From an uncultured Romboutsia sp. (GTDB lineage: Bacteria; Bacillota; Clostridia; Peptostreptococcales; Peptostreptococcaceae): a stretch of DNA of 64,000 bases. A program made the position numbers and the translations under genes. Where the stretch lies: the NCBI GenBank assembly GCA_904418825.1, contig CAJFPU010000002.1, positions 1 through 64,000 of the forward strand, written 5' to 3'. The notes below the pieces were generated by a model. The model did no database searches, was not told the DNA's origin, and saw only the letters and a list, made by a program, of their open reading frames with translations. Shown piece by piece: positions 26,811-35,859 of the stretch. The first letter of the stretch is position 1; each line of letters begins with the position of its first letter.

Positions 26811-29201
26811 ATGTTAGTACCTTTAAAATGGCTTAGAGATTATGTTGACATAGATATAGATACACAAGAATTTGCTGATATGATGACTATGACAGGTTCA
26901 AAAGTTGAAAAAGTAGATTTCTTTGGTAAAGAAACAAATGGAGTTGAAGTATGTAAAATACTTGAAATAGAACAACATCCAGATGCAGATAGATTAAAAG
27001 TTACAAAGGTTGAAGTTGCAAACGGAGAAATACTTCAAATAGTAACTAATGCTACAAATATAAAAGTAGGAGATTATGTACCAGTTGCTAGAATAGGTGC
27101 AGTATTACCTGGAGATTTCAAAATAAAGAAAGGTAAGTTAAGAGGAGTATTATCAGAAGGAATGTTCTGTGGTGCAGAAGAATTAACTATACCATCTGCA
27201 TTTGTTGAAGATCATAAAAAAGATGGTATATATATATTAGATCATCAAGATTCATTTGAATTAGGAATGGATGTAAGAGATGTTTTAGGAATAAATGATG
27301 CATTAATAGAATTTGAAATAACTTCAAACAGACCAGATTGTAGATCGATAATAGGTATAGCTAGAGAAGCTGCTGTTACTTTAGGAAAAGAATTAAAATA
27401 TCCTGAGATAAAAATAAATGGTTCTGATGAAGAAATGTCATTTGAAATAGATATACAAACAGATTTATGCAAGAGATACTGTGGTAGAGTAGTTAAAGAT
27501 GTTAAAGTAGGGCCATCTCCATATTGGATGCAAAGAAAACTTATAGAAGCTGGAATGAGACCTATAAGTAATATAGTGGATATAACAAACTATGTTATGT
27601 TAGAGCTTGGTCAACCGCTTCATGCATTTGATTTAGATGATATAAAATACAATAAAATGACTGTTAAAATGGCTGAAGAAGGTGAAAAGTTTACTACATT
27701 AGATGGTGTTGAAAGAACTTTAACATCAGATATGTTAGTTATAGGAAATCAAGATAAAACTTTAGACTTAGCAGGTATAATGGGTGGGGAAAACTCAGAA
27801 ATAAAAGATACAACAACTTCTATATTCATAGAAGGAGCAAGCTTTGCTAAAGAAAATATAAGAGCTACATCTAAGAAATTAGGTCTTAGAACTGAAGCAT
27901 CTTCAAGATTTGAAAAGGGAATAGACATAAACTTAACAGAAGCTGCTGTTAATAGAGCATGTCAATTAATAGAAGAGTTAGGATGTGGTACAGTTCTTAA
28001 TGGAATGCTTGACTACTATCCACAAAAAGAAGAAGTTCAAAAAGTAACTGTTAACCCAGTTAGAATAAATAAATTATTAGGTGTTAATGTGCCTATGGAC
28101 CAATTTATAAATATATTAGAAAGCTTAGAATTTAAATGTAATTTAGTATCTTCTGAAGTTTTAGAGTTAGAAGTTCCAACATTTAGATTAGATATAACTG
28201 AAGATGCAGATATATTAGAAGAAATAGCTAGAATATATGGATATGATAATATACCAGCTGCTAACCTAGAAGGAAATGCTACTGCAGGTGTAAAAACTGA
28301 TAAACAAAAATTCATAGATAATGTAAAAGCTAATTCTATAGCTTGTGGATTAAATGAAATATTAACATATTCGTTTGTAAGCCCAAGAGGTGTAGATAAG
28401 ATAAATTTATGTGCAGATGATGAAAAGAGAAATTTTGTTAAAATAATGAACCCATTAGGTGAAGAAACTTCTGTAATGAGAACTACTTTAATACCTAATA
28501 TGTTAGATGTTATATCAACAAATATATCTCACAAAGTAGAAGAAGTATCTGCATTTGAATGTGGAAATACATTTACACCGCAAGAAGGATTACCAGTAGA
28601 AAGTAAGAAATACTGTGTTGGAATGTATGGAAAAGAAGTAGACTTCTTTGTATTAAAAGGAGTTGTAGAATCTGTACTTAATAATGTAGGATTAAAAGGC
28701 TATGAAATAGAACCAGAAACTACAAATTTAACATTCCATCCAGGAAGATGTGCAAAAATAGTGTATAATAATATATATATAGGAACTTTTGGAGAATTAC
28801 ATCCAGATGTTATAGAAAACTACAACTTAGGTCAAAGAGTATATGTAGCTGAAATAGATATAGATACAGTATTTGAAAATATAACTTTAACTAAGTCATA
28901 TAATCCATTACCTAAGTATCCATCTACATCTAGAGATATAGCATTAATAGTTAAAGATGAAGTATTTGTTAAGCAAATAGAAGATATAATAAAATCTAAT
29001 GGTGAAGATTTAGTAGAAAGCTATAAGTTATTTGATGTTTATAAAGGTGCTCAAATAGAAAAAGGGCATAAGTCTATAGCATATTCTATAACATATAGAA
29101 GTAAAGATAAAACTTTAACTGATGAAGATGTAGCAAAAGTACATGAAAAGATATTAAGTGAGTTAAGTGAGAAATTAAACGCAAACTTAAGGTCAAACTA
29201 A
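26811..29201 (+). CDS. pheT: Phenylalanyl-tRNA synthetase beta subunit
   Basis: The 796 residues are full length and the domains appear in the usual order. They are an EMAP/OB-fold tRNA-binding region (about 40-150, with EIEQHPDADRLKVTKVEVANGE), the B3/B4 editing core with ISNIVDITNYVMLELGQPLHAFD, B5 with DILEEIARIYGYDNIP, and a C-terminal ferredoxin-like anticodon domain from about 705 (YPSTSRDIALIVKDEV). A GGAGG site precedes the ATG. It is translated in concert with pheS. Confidence 0.97.
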   Translation: MLVPLKWLRDYVDIDIDTQEFADMMTMTGSKVEKVDFFGKETNGVEVCKILEIEQHPDADRLKVTKVEVANGEILQIVTNATNIKVGDYVPVARIGAVLPGDFKIKKGKLRGVLSEGMFCGAEELTIPSAFVEDHKKDGIYILDHQDSFELGMDVRDVLGINDALIEFEITSNRPDCRSIIGIAREAAVTLGKELKYPEIKINGSDEEMSFEIDIQTDLCKRYCGRVVKDVKVGPSPYWMQRKLIEAGMRPISNIVDITNYVMLELGQPLHAFDLDDIKYNKMTVKMAEEGEKFTTLDGVERTLTSDMLVIGNQDKTLDLAGIMGGENSEIKDTTTSIFIEGASFAKENIRATSKKLGLRTEASSRFEKGIDINLTEAAVNRACQLIEELGCGTVLNGMLDYYPQKEEVQKVTVNPVRINKLLGVNVPMDQFINILESLEFKCNLVSSEVLELEVPTFRLDITEDADILEEIARIYGYDNIPAANLEGNATAGVKTDKQKFIDNVKANSIACGLNEILTYSFVSPRGVDKINLCADDEKRNFVKIMNPLGEETSVMRTTLIPNMLDVISTNISHKVEEVSAFECGNTFTPQEGLPVESKKYCVGMYGKEVDFFVLKGVVESVLNNVGLKGYEIEPETTNLTFHPGRCAKIVYNNIYIGTFGELHPDVIENYNLGQRVYVAEIDIDTVFENITLTKSYNPLPKYPSTSRDIALIVKDEVFVKQIEDIIKSNGEDLVESYKLFDVYKGAQIEKGHKSIAYSITYRSKDKTLTDEDVAKVHEKILSELSEKLNANLRSN

Positions 29202-29223
29202 CTAACGTAGGGGGAATGTTAGT

Positions 29224-29832
29224 ATGAAGCAAATTAATAAAGTTATAGTAACAATTAATGGATCAGAGTATCCAATGGTTGGAGAAAAATCAGAAAAACA
29301 TATGTTAAAAGTAGCAAGATATGTTGATGAAGAGATGAAAAAAATAACTAGTGTAAATACAAAATTAAGTACTTCAGATGCTGCAATATTATCAGCGATA
29401 AATATAACAGATGTATTCTTTGAATGTTGTGAAGAAAATGAAGAACTAGTAAAAGAAAATGAAGAGCTTAACAAAAAAGTTGGAACTGGTGATGAAGAGA
29501 TAAAGTTAGAAATGAAAAAATTAGAACTATCTTTACAAGGTAAAATTAAAGCTGAAGAAGATTTAAATACAAAGATAGAAGAATTAAATAAGTTAATTCA
29601 AGAGCAAAAAAGTAAAATTTCTGATTTAGAAAATAATATACAATCTAAGGAAAAAGAAATAGAAAACTTTAAGTCTCAAAATGATGAACTTAAAACTTTA
29701 GCAGAAAATGCTGAAGAAAGAGCTAAAATAGCAGAACAGTTATCTTCAAAGTTCCAAAATGATGCATATAGAGTACAATTAGAAAAAATAGAGATTGAAA
29801 ATGAATTAAAATACTTTAAAGCAAATAGATAA
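29224..29832 (+). CDS. zapA: Cell division protein ZapA with long coiled-coil extension
   Basis: ZapA cross-links FtsZ protofilaments at the division ring. Residues 1-85 show the family core: KVIVTINGSEYPMVGEKSEKHMLKVARYVDEEMKKI and TSDAAILSAINITDVFFE. The usual protein ends near 90-100 residues. This one continues to 202 with heptad-rich Glu/Lys/Leu sequence, a predicted coiled coil of about 110 residues. The position after pheT matches Bacillus and Clostridioides. The ATG is preceded by TAGGGGG. Confidence 0.88.
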   Translation: MKQINKVIVTINGSEYPMVGEKSEKHMLKVARYVDEEMKKITSVNTKLSTSDAAILSAINITDVFFECCEENEELVKENEELNKKVGTGDEEIKLEMKKLELSLQGKIKAEEDLNTKIEELNKLIQEQKSKISDLENNIQSKEKEIENFKSQNDELKTLAENAEERAKIAEQLSSKFQNDAYRVQLEKIEIENELKYFKANR

Positions 29833-29840
29833 AATAAATT

Positions 29841-29868
29841 AAGCCTTCAGGGTAACCTGAAGGTTTTA
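29841..29868 (+). terminator. Terminator after zapA
   Basis: CCTTCAGG (29844-29851) pairs with CCTGAAGG (29856-29863) with a GTAA-type loop and T-rich tail. Confidence 0.85.
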
Positions 29869-29926
29869 ATTTTAAAGTTTAAGGATATTATATAAATAGG
29901 ATAGATATTCCTTAAAGGAGGATAAT

Positions 29927-32338
29927 ATGAGAGACGTAGAATTATTAGCACCCGTGGGGTCTTTTGAGTCATTAAAAGCTGCCGTACAAAATGGAGCAAA
30001 TGCAGTATATCTTGGAGGTAAAGATTTTGGAGCAAGAGCATCTGCAAATAATTTTGACAGAGATGAATTAAAAGAGGCTGTAAAATATGCTCATATAAGA
30101 GGTGTACAAGTATTTGTAACTACAAATACATTAAGAAAAGAAAATGAAATTGAAAATTTTTTAGAATATGTTAAATTTTTATATGACATAGATGTAGATG
30201 CAATAATACTTCAAGATATAGGTATGGCAAGACTTATAAAAAGAGAATTACCGGATTTTGAATTACATGCAAGTACTCAAATGGTTGCACATTCATTAGA
30301 AGATGTTAAGTATTTAGAGAGTGTAGGATTTGATAGAGTAGTTCTTGCTAGAGAGGTTACAGTAGAAGAAATTAAATATATATGCGACAACTGTAAAGCG
30401 GATATAGAAGTTTTTGTTCACGGAGCATTATGTGTATGTTACTCAGGTCAATGTTTAATGAGTTCTATGATAGGTAATAGATCAGGAAACAGAGGAAGAT
30501 GTGCGCAACCTTGTAGACAAAGATATGAACTTGTTGATGTATATACAGGAGAAGTTGTAAATAGTAATGGAGACTATCTACTAAGCCCTAAAGATTTAAG
30601 TACAATAGAAGAAATTGATAAAATAATAGATGCAGGAGTATATTCTCTTAAAATAGAAGGTAGAATGAAAAGACCAGAGTATGTTGCAACTGTTATAGAT
30701 GGATATAGAAAAACTATAGATGAATATTTAACTACAAATAAATTAAATGTTTCAGATGAAATAATAAGCGATTTATACACAATATTTAATAGAAAATTTA
30801 CAAAAGGATTATTGCTAGGGGATGTAGGTAAGGATGTAATGAACTCACAACTTCCTAATAATCAAGGATTATATGTAGGTACAGTAGTAGATTATAATAA
30901 AAAAGCAAAAAGATTAAAAATAAAGCTTGCAAATACTCTTAAAAAAGGCGATGGTATAAACCTTGGTGGAGGTACTATAGGCAGAATAATAAAAAATGGA
31001 AATATAGAAACTATAGGATATAAAGGTGAAATTATTGAATTAGACTTTGTTGGAGAAGCCAGAAAAGGTCAAATAGTATTTAAAACATCAGATAGTGAAT
31101 TAATGGATAGAGTTCAAGCCACATTCACACAAGATAAAGAATTTGTAAAAAATATAATTGATGCAAAAATTACTATAAAATTAGGTCAAAAACCAATACT
31201 TACTTTAATGGATAGAAATAAAAATAAAGCTACTGTAGAAGGTGACAAGATAGTTGAAGAAGCTATGAAAGTAGCTTTAAGCAAAGAAAAAGTAGATACT
31301 CAATTAAGAAAACTTGGAAATACACCTTACGAATTAGATAAATTAGAAATTGATTTAGATGATAATGTTAGTTTACCAGTAAGCTTATTAAATCAAATGA
31401 GAAGAGATTGCATTGAGCTTTTAGATAAAGAAAGAGTAATTATCAAAGATAGAAAATATAAAAATAAGAATGTAAAGTACAACCCTATACAATATAATAG
31501 AAATAAAAAACAAGAAATTTCTGTTAAAGTTAAGAATTTAGAACAATTAGAAAGTGCTTTAGAATGTGGTGTAGACAGAATATATTATGAAGATACTAAC
31601 ACAATAGATAAAGCTATGAGTTTAGCTTTAAAATACAATAAAAAAGTAATATACTCAGCACCTAGAATAATAAGAAATAAAGAGTATAATCAATTAGCAA
31701 AAGCTAATAATGCAGGTGTAGAATCTGTCCAAGTAGGAAACTATGGTTCAATAGATTATTTTAAAGATAAAGAATTGAACATAGATTATTACTTAAATGC
31801 ATTTAATAGTGAAACTATAAACTATTATAAAGAAATAGGTGCAGATACTTTATGTATATCTCAAGAACTAAATCTAAATGAAATAAAAGAAACAATAAAG
31901 TATACTGATATAAATATAGAATCTGTAGTTTATGGATATACTCCACTTATGATAACAGAATACTGCCCTATGGGAGTAATTGTTCGTGATTGTAAAAAAG
32001 ACAAAAGAGTTGCTAAATGTAAAGAGAGTATATATGCATTAAGAAATTCTAAAGGTGATGAATTTAGAGTTTCACAAGATATATTCTGTAGAAGTACAAT
32101 ATATAATTCAAATGTTACTTGTATGCTAGATAATTTATATGAACTTCATGAAATAGGAATAAATATACTTAGATTAGACTTTACTTTAGAAGATAAAGAT
32201 ACTGTTAAAGAGGTTATAGATGCCCATAAAGAAGTTTTAGCTAATGGTTATAAATTAGGAGTAAAAGCTACTAAACTTTATAATAAATTAGATTCAAAAG
32301 GCATAACATCAGGACATTATTATAAAGGTGTAGAATAA
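29927..32338 (+). CDS. U32 family peptidase/tRNA-rRNA hydroxylation protein
   Basis: This 803-residue protein belongs to the U32 collagenase-like family (YegQ/RlhA/TrhP group). The N-terminal barrel starts VELLAPVGSFESLKAAVQNGANAVYLGG. The family cysteine block is VFVHGALCVCYSGQCLMSSMIGNRSGNRGRCAQPCRQRYEL, whose Cys residues probably bind an Fe-S cluster. LLSPKDLSTIEEIDKIIDAGVYSLKIEGRMK follows. The C-terminal half (about 530-803) holds a second, diverged barrel with YCPMGVIVRDCKKDKR. Experimentally studied relatives act in prephenate-dependent hydroxylation of RNA, so a protease role should not be assumed. The ATG is 6 bases after AAGGAGG. Confidence 0.88.
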   Translation: MRDVELLAPVGSFESLKAAVQNGANAVYLGGKDFGARASANNFDRDELKEAVKYAHIRGVQVFVTTNTLRKENEIENFLEYVKFLYDIDVDAIILQDIGMARLIKRELPDFELHASTQMVAHSLEDVKYLESVGFDRVVLAREVTVEEIKYICDNCKADIEVFVHGALCVCYSGQCLMSSMIGNRSGNRGRCAQPCRQRYELVDVYTGEVVNSNGDYLLSPKDLSTIEEIDKIIDAGVYSLKIEGRMKRPEYVATVIDGYRKTIDEYLTTNKLNVSDEIISDLYTIFNRKFTKGLLLGDVGKDVMNSQLPNNQGLYVGTVVDYNKKAKRLKIKLANTLKKGDGINLGGGTIGRIIKNGNIETIGYKGEIIELDFVGEARKGQIVFKTSDSELMDRVQATFTQDKEFVKNIIDAKITIKLGQKPILTLMDRNKNKATVEGDKIVEEAMKVALSKEKVDTQLRKLGNTPYELDKLEIDLDDNVSLPVSLLNQMRRDCIELLDKERVIIKDRKYKNKNVKYNPIQYNRNKKQEISVKVKNLEQLESALECGVDRIYYEDTNTIDKAMSLALKYNKKVIYSAPRIIRNKEYNQLAKANNAGVESVQVGNYGSIDYFKDKELNIDYYLNAFNSETINYYKEIGADTLCISQELNLNEIKETIKYTDINIESVVYGYTPLMITEYCPMGVIVRDCKKDKRVAKCKESIYALRNSKGDEFRVSQDIFCRSTIYNSNVTCMLDNLYELHEIGINILRLDFTLEDKDTVKEVIDAHKEVLANGYKLGVKATKLYNKLDSKGITSGHYYKGVE

Positions 32339-32420
32339 TAATTTATGTTCTAGACCTATAATATGTTAAATTGACTATATTAATCAAATATGGTAATATT
32401 ACAAAATAATAAAAGTTAAA

Positions 32421-32455
32421 TAATGCTCTGGGTATAAGATTTATCCAGAGCATTA
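32421..32455 (+). terminator. Hairpin, probable terminator after the U32 gene
   Basis: TAATGCTCTGG (32421-32431) pairs with CCAGAGCATTA (32445-32455) over a 13-base loop. The following sequence is A/T-rich but has no clean T run, so efficiency is uncertain. Confidence 0.6.
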
Positions 32456-32561
32456 ATAATTTAAAAATGAAGAAATTTAAAATCATTAGATATACTTATG
32501 AAATAGAAAGTATATTTTTTATTAAAATAAATTCTATAAACAATGAAAGAGAGACTTAAAT

Positions 32562-33695
32562 ATGAGCAAAAAAGCATTTATAGGTAGAAAATTAAAAGAA
32601 GCTAGAATGTATAGAGGGAAAACAATAGATGTATTAGCTAAAGAAACTAATATAAATAAAAAAGATATAATTGCATTTGAAGAAGAAAAGTATAAACCAA
32701 CATTAGAAAATGAAATGAAATTATCAAATGCATTAGGATTTCCAAAAGAATTCTTTAAATATGCAGACAATATAAAAATGACTATAGATTCTACACATAT
32801 AAGACCTGAATGCACAATACCTAAAGTAGAGCAAATAGCATTTAGAGAAAAATTAGTTATGACTCATAGGATATTAACTTTTTTAGAAGGATATATTCAA
32901 TTCCCACAAATGAATATACCAACTGATTTAAATAAAAATGAAGATATAGAAGAGTTAGCAACTAAGGTAAGAAGATACTGGAATTTAGGTGATGGTATTA
33001 TAGGTAATATGTTAACTTTACTTGAGATAAATGGAATAATAGTATCTGATGCTAATATAAACAAAAAAGGAGCCTTATCATTTAGTCAAAAACAAACTGT
33101 AAATGGAAATAGTAGATACTTTGTATCTTTAGGTAATGATAAAAAATCAGCATGTACAAGAAATTATGATTTAGCATATGAATTAGCATATATCGTAGCA
33201 ACTGAGGCAAATATACAATCAAAGAAATTTTCTAAGGATGAATTTGCTTGTGCATTTTTAATGCCAAAAGAAACTTTTATAAAAGATTTAAAAATGGTAA
33301 ATGATTTAGAAGATTATGTTGAGTTAAAAAAGAAATGGATAGTTCCAATATCAGCTATAATATTAAGAGCATATCAATTAGGTGAAATAAGTTACAAAAA
33401 ATATATGTACTTAATGAATGAAATGGATAAAAGAGGATGGTTAAAGAAAGAGCCATTAGAAGAAAGTATAAAAGCTACAAGCCCTATATTATTAAAAAAA
33501 TCTATTGATATGTTAATAGACAATAATATAATGAGTAAGGCTAGTTTAGTTTTAAATTTATCAAATTGGGGATTAAATCTTAATCAAGATGAAGTAGAAA
33601 TTTTATTAGGATTTAAAGAAGGTAAATTAACTAAAGATATGAACAATAAAAAAGCAAAGGTGACAAAAGTTAATTTTAAATCTAAAAAAAGATAA
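32562..33695 (+). CDS. XRE-type regulator fused to a degenerate ImmA/IrrE domain
   Basis: The 377 residues begin with a Cro/CI helix-turn-helix (about 8-63, RKLKEARMYRGKTIDVLAKETNINKKDIIAFEEEKYKP). A region resembling the ImmA/IrrE metallopeptidase follows (about 125-275). In that family the active site reads DLAHELGH, followed by a Glu in the helix before FLMP. Here the aligned segment is DLAYELAY (203-210), so both zinc-ligand histidines are tyrosine, while Glu227 and AFLMP are retained. The protein is therefore unlikely to be an active zinc protease and may act as a ligand- or partner-sensing repressor. The C-terminal 100 residues are helical with a basic tail. No toxin or mobile element accompanies it. 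Confidence 0.85.
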   Translation: MSKKAFIGRKLKEARMYRGKTIDVLAKETNINKKDIIAFEEEKYKPTLENEMKLSNALGFPKEFFKYADNIKMTIDSTHIRPECTIPKVEQIAFREKLVMTHRILTFLEGYIQFPQMNIPTDLNKNEDIEELATKVRRYWNLGDGIIGNMLTLLEINGIIVSDANINKKGALSFSQKQTVNGNSRYFVSLGNDKKSACTRNYDLAYELAYIVATEANIQSKKFSKDEFACAFLMPKETFIKDLKMVNDLEDYVELKKKWIVPISAIILRAYQLGEISYKKYMYLMNEMDKRGWLKKEPLEESIKATSPILLKKSIDMLIDNNIMSKASLVLNLSNWGLNLNQDEVEILLGFKEGKLTKDMNNKKAKVTKVNFKSKKR

Positions 33696-33726
33696 TTAAA
33701 GGATTAGATAAAAGTAGGAGTTTCTT

Positions 33727-34074
33727 ATGAATAAAAAAATTATAAGAATAAGCTTGTTGTCTATAATGATATTCTCACTTATAGTTGGATGTAATAAAAG
33801 TAAATTCAATGATAATACTAATTCAAATAGTATAGATAAGAAAGAGATAAACCCTATATCAAAAAGCACAGTTATAAACATATTAAAGGCAGAATATGGA
33901 GAAAATATCTTAATTAATAATGATGATATAAAAATAATAGGAGATTTATATTTTGTAGATGTTTATGTTGAAGTAGAAGATAGTGATGATGAAGGTCATG
34001 AAACACATATCCATAGACAAAGTTTAGGAACTCAAAAGGTAGATAAGTATACAGGAGAGTTAATAATAGAATAA
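33727..34074 (+). CDS. Small lipoprotein of unknown function
   Basis: This 115-residue protein has a signal peptide and lipobox SLIVGC with Cys22 as the lipid site. A polar linker rich in Asn/Lys is followed by a compact C-terminal domain with VDVYVEVED, an acidic turn, ETHIHRQSLGTQKVDKYTGELI. The closing QSLG...VDKYTGEL recalls PepSY-like extracytoplasmic domains, but this is only a resemblance. It lies 31 bases after the XRE/ImmA-like gene and may share its transcript. Function is unknown. The ATG follows TAGGAG. Confidence 0.75.
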   Translation: MNKKIIRISLLSIMIFSLIVGCNKSKFNDNTNSNSIDKKEINPISKSTVINILKAEYGENILINNDDIKIIGDLYFVDVYVEVEDSDDEGHETHIHRQSLGTQKVDKYTGELIIE

Positions 34075-34092
34075 ATATAAATTGTATAAAAT

Positions 34093-34132
34093 AAAAATCT
34101 ATCTACAAATATAATTTGTAGATAGATTTTTT
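34093..34132 (+). terminator. Terminator after the lipoprotein gene
   Basis: A perfect 17-bp stem pairs 34094-34110 with 34114-34130 over a 3-base loop, ending in T residues. Confidence 0.88.
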
Positions 34133-34204
34133 AGCAACGGATGTATCCATACCGGTAGCAAGGATATATAGTTGGCGACATGAACAAAGCAAATTTTTAT
34201 GTTT
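34131..34204. repeat. Dispersed repeat, copy A
   Basis: TTAGCAACGGATG begins right at the T run of the preceding terminator. GCGACATGA and AAAGCAAATTTTTAT follow at the other end. Both ends match the element at 47993-48053, while the centre (about 34144-34170) is different and longer. Its function is unknown. Confidence 0.6.
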
Positions 34205-34223
34205 AACGAGAAACATATGTAAA

Positions 34224-35675
34224 TTAATATTGGTTCATATCTTTTAATATAGCAACTAGATAATCCCAAGTACGCTTAGTAGAAGATATACTTAAATGTT
34301 CATTAGGTGTGTGAACTTCAAACATATCAGGTCCAAGAGATATAGCTTGTGCATGAGGCATTTTATCTAGCAATAATCCACATTCAAGACCAGCATGTAT
34401 AGCCATTATAATAGGCTTCTTGCCAGTTAATTTTTCATAAGTTTCAACACATATTTTCTCTAATTTAGAACCTTTAGCATATTCCCAAGCTGGATAATCA
34501 CTATCTAAATTTAATTTTCCACCTAAGGTATTAGCAAGTAAATTCATCTTATTAGTTATATCATCTTTTAATGTTTTTACAGAACTTCTAACAGCGCATT
34601 CGAATGTAACTGAGTTTTCAGTAGTATGAACAACACCTAAGTTTGTTGAACTTTCAACTAAACCTTCTATATCCATACTCATAGTTTGTATTCCGTTAGG
34701 TATTAAATTTAATAAAGAAATTACATTTGATTTTGTTTTTTCAGTGAATACTTTATCAATAGTAGTTTCAGAACATTCTATATTTATATTAGGGTCAGAA
34801 GTACTAAATTCGTGTTTAAATGTATTTGCTATTTCGTTTATACAGTTTTTAGCTTTATCCAAATCAGCTTTATCTATAACAATTATAGATTCACACTCAC
34901 GAGGTATTGCATTGTTTTTAGAACCGCCTTGAATTTTAGCTAAGTCGTAATCAACATATAATAAATTTAAAAGTCTACCCATTAATATATTAGAATTGGC
35001 TCTTTGTTTTATTATATCCATTCCAGAGTGTCCACCAAGCAATCCTTTTATTTCAACTAATAAAGCCTGTTTAGTAGAATCAACATTAGTATATTCAGCA
35101 TTTAGTTCAGATAATGCAGTAACTCCACCAGCACAACTGACTAGTAAATATCCTTCTTCTTCAGAGTCAAGATTTATTATATATTTACCTTTTAATAGAG
35201 ATCCATCTAAATCCATGGCACCACTCATACCAGCTTCTTCATCAGTAGTTATTAATACTTCTAGAGAAGGGTGGTTTAGATCATTAGAGGCAAGCACAGC
35301 CATCCCCATAGCTACAGCTATACCATTGTCAGCACCTAGAGTAGTTCCAGTTGCATATATCATATCATTTTCAACTCTTAATTTTATAGGATCAGTAACA
35401 AAGTTATGGTCAGTATCTTTATTCTTTTCACAAACCATATCCATATGACCTTGAAGTATTACACCAGGACAGTTTTCGTATCCTTTTGTAGCAGGTTTTC
35501 TTATTATTATATTAAGAGCATCATCTTGTATAGTTTCAAGTCCTAAATCTTCACCAAATTTTTTTAGATAATCACTTATAGCTTTTTCATTTCCAGAACC
35601 ACGAGGTATTTGAGAAATTTCTTCAAAATACTTAAAAACAAGCTCAGGTTGTAACCCCTTTAAAATATTTTCCAT
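34224..35675 (-). CDS. pepD: Aminoacyl-histidine dipeptidase (M20 peptidase)
   Basis: PepD is a cytosolic zinc dipeptidase of 483 residues. The order of metal-binding motifs matches the family: GHMDMVCEKN (ligand His, catalytic Asp), LGADNGIA (bridging Asp), TDEEAGMSGA (catalytic Glu and ligand Glu), NLDSEEEG, and HAGLECG with a C-terminal ligand His in SLGPDMFEVHTPNE. The lid domain contains GGHSGMDI. The ATG is preceded by AAAGGAG on the minus strand. It ends near the repeat copy A, with no clear terminator of its own. Confidence 0.95.
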   Translation of the reverse strand: MENILKGLQPELVFKYFEEISQIPRGSGNEKAISDYLKKFGEDLGLETIQDDALNIIIRKPATKGYENCPGVILQGHMDMVCEKNKDTDHNFVTDPIKLRVENDMIYATGTTLGADNGIAVAMGMAVLASNDLNHPSLEVLITTDEEAGMSGAMDLDGSLLKGKYIINLDSEEEGYLLVSCAGGVTALSELNAEYTNVDSTKQALLVEIKGLLGGHSGMDIIKQRANSNILMGRLLNLLYVDYDLAKIQGGSKNNAIPRECESIIVIDKADLDKAKNCINEIANTFKHEFSTSDPNINIECSETTIDKVFTEKTKSNVISLLNLIPNGIQTMSMDIEGLVESSTNLGVVHTTENSVTFECAVRSSVKTLKDDITNKMNLLANTLGGKLNLDSDYPAWEYAKGSKLEKICVETYEKLTGKKPIIMAIHAGLECGLLLDKMPHAQAISLGPDMFEVHTPNEHLSISSTKRTWDYLVAILKDMNQY

Positions 35676-35859
35676 AAAAACAACTCCTTTTAGAATAAGT
35701 TAAAATAGATACTTTAAAAATAGTAAATAATATTTTTATATCACAAACAAAGTATCATTATGTATAATATAAAATAGCCATGTAAATAGTATAATACAAA
35801 ATATGTAAAATACACATATTAAAATAGAAATTAAAAAATGAAAAATTTAAGGAGGATTT

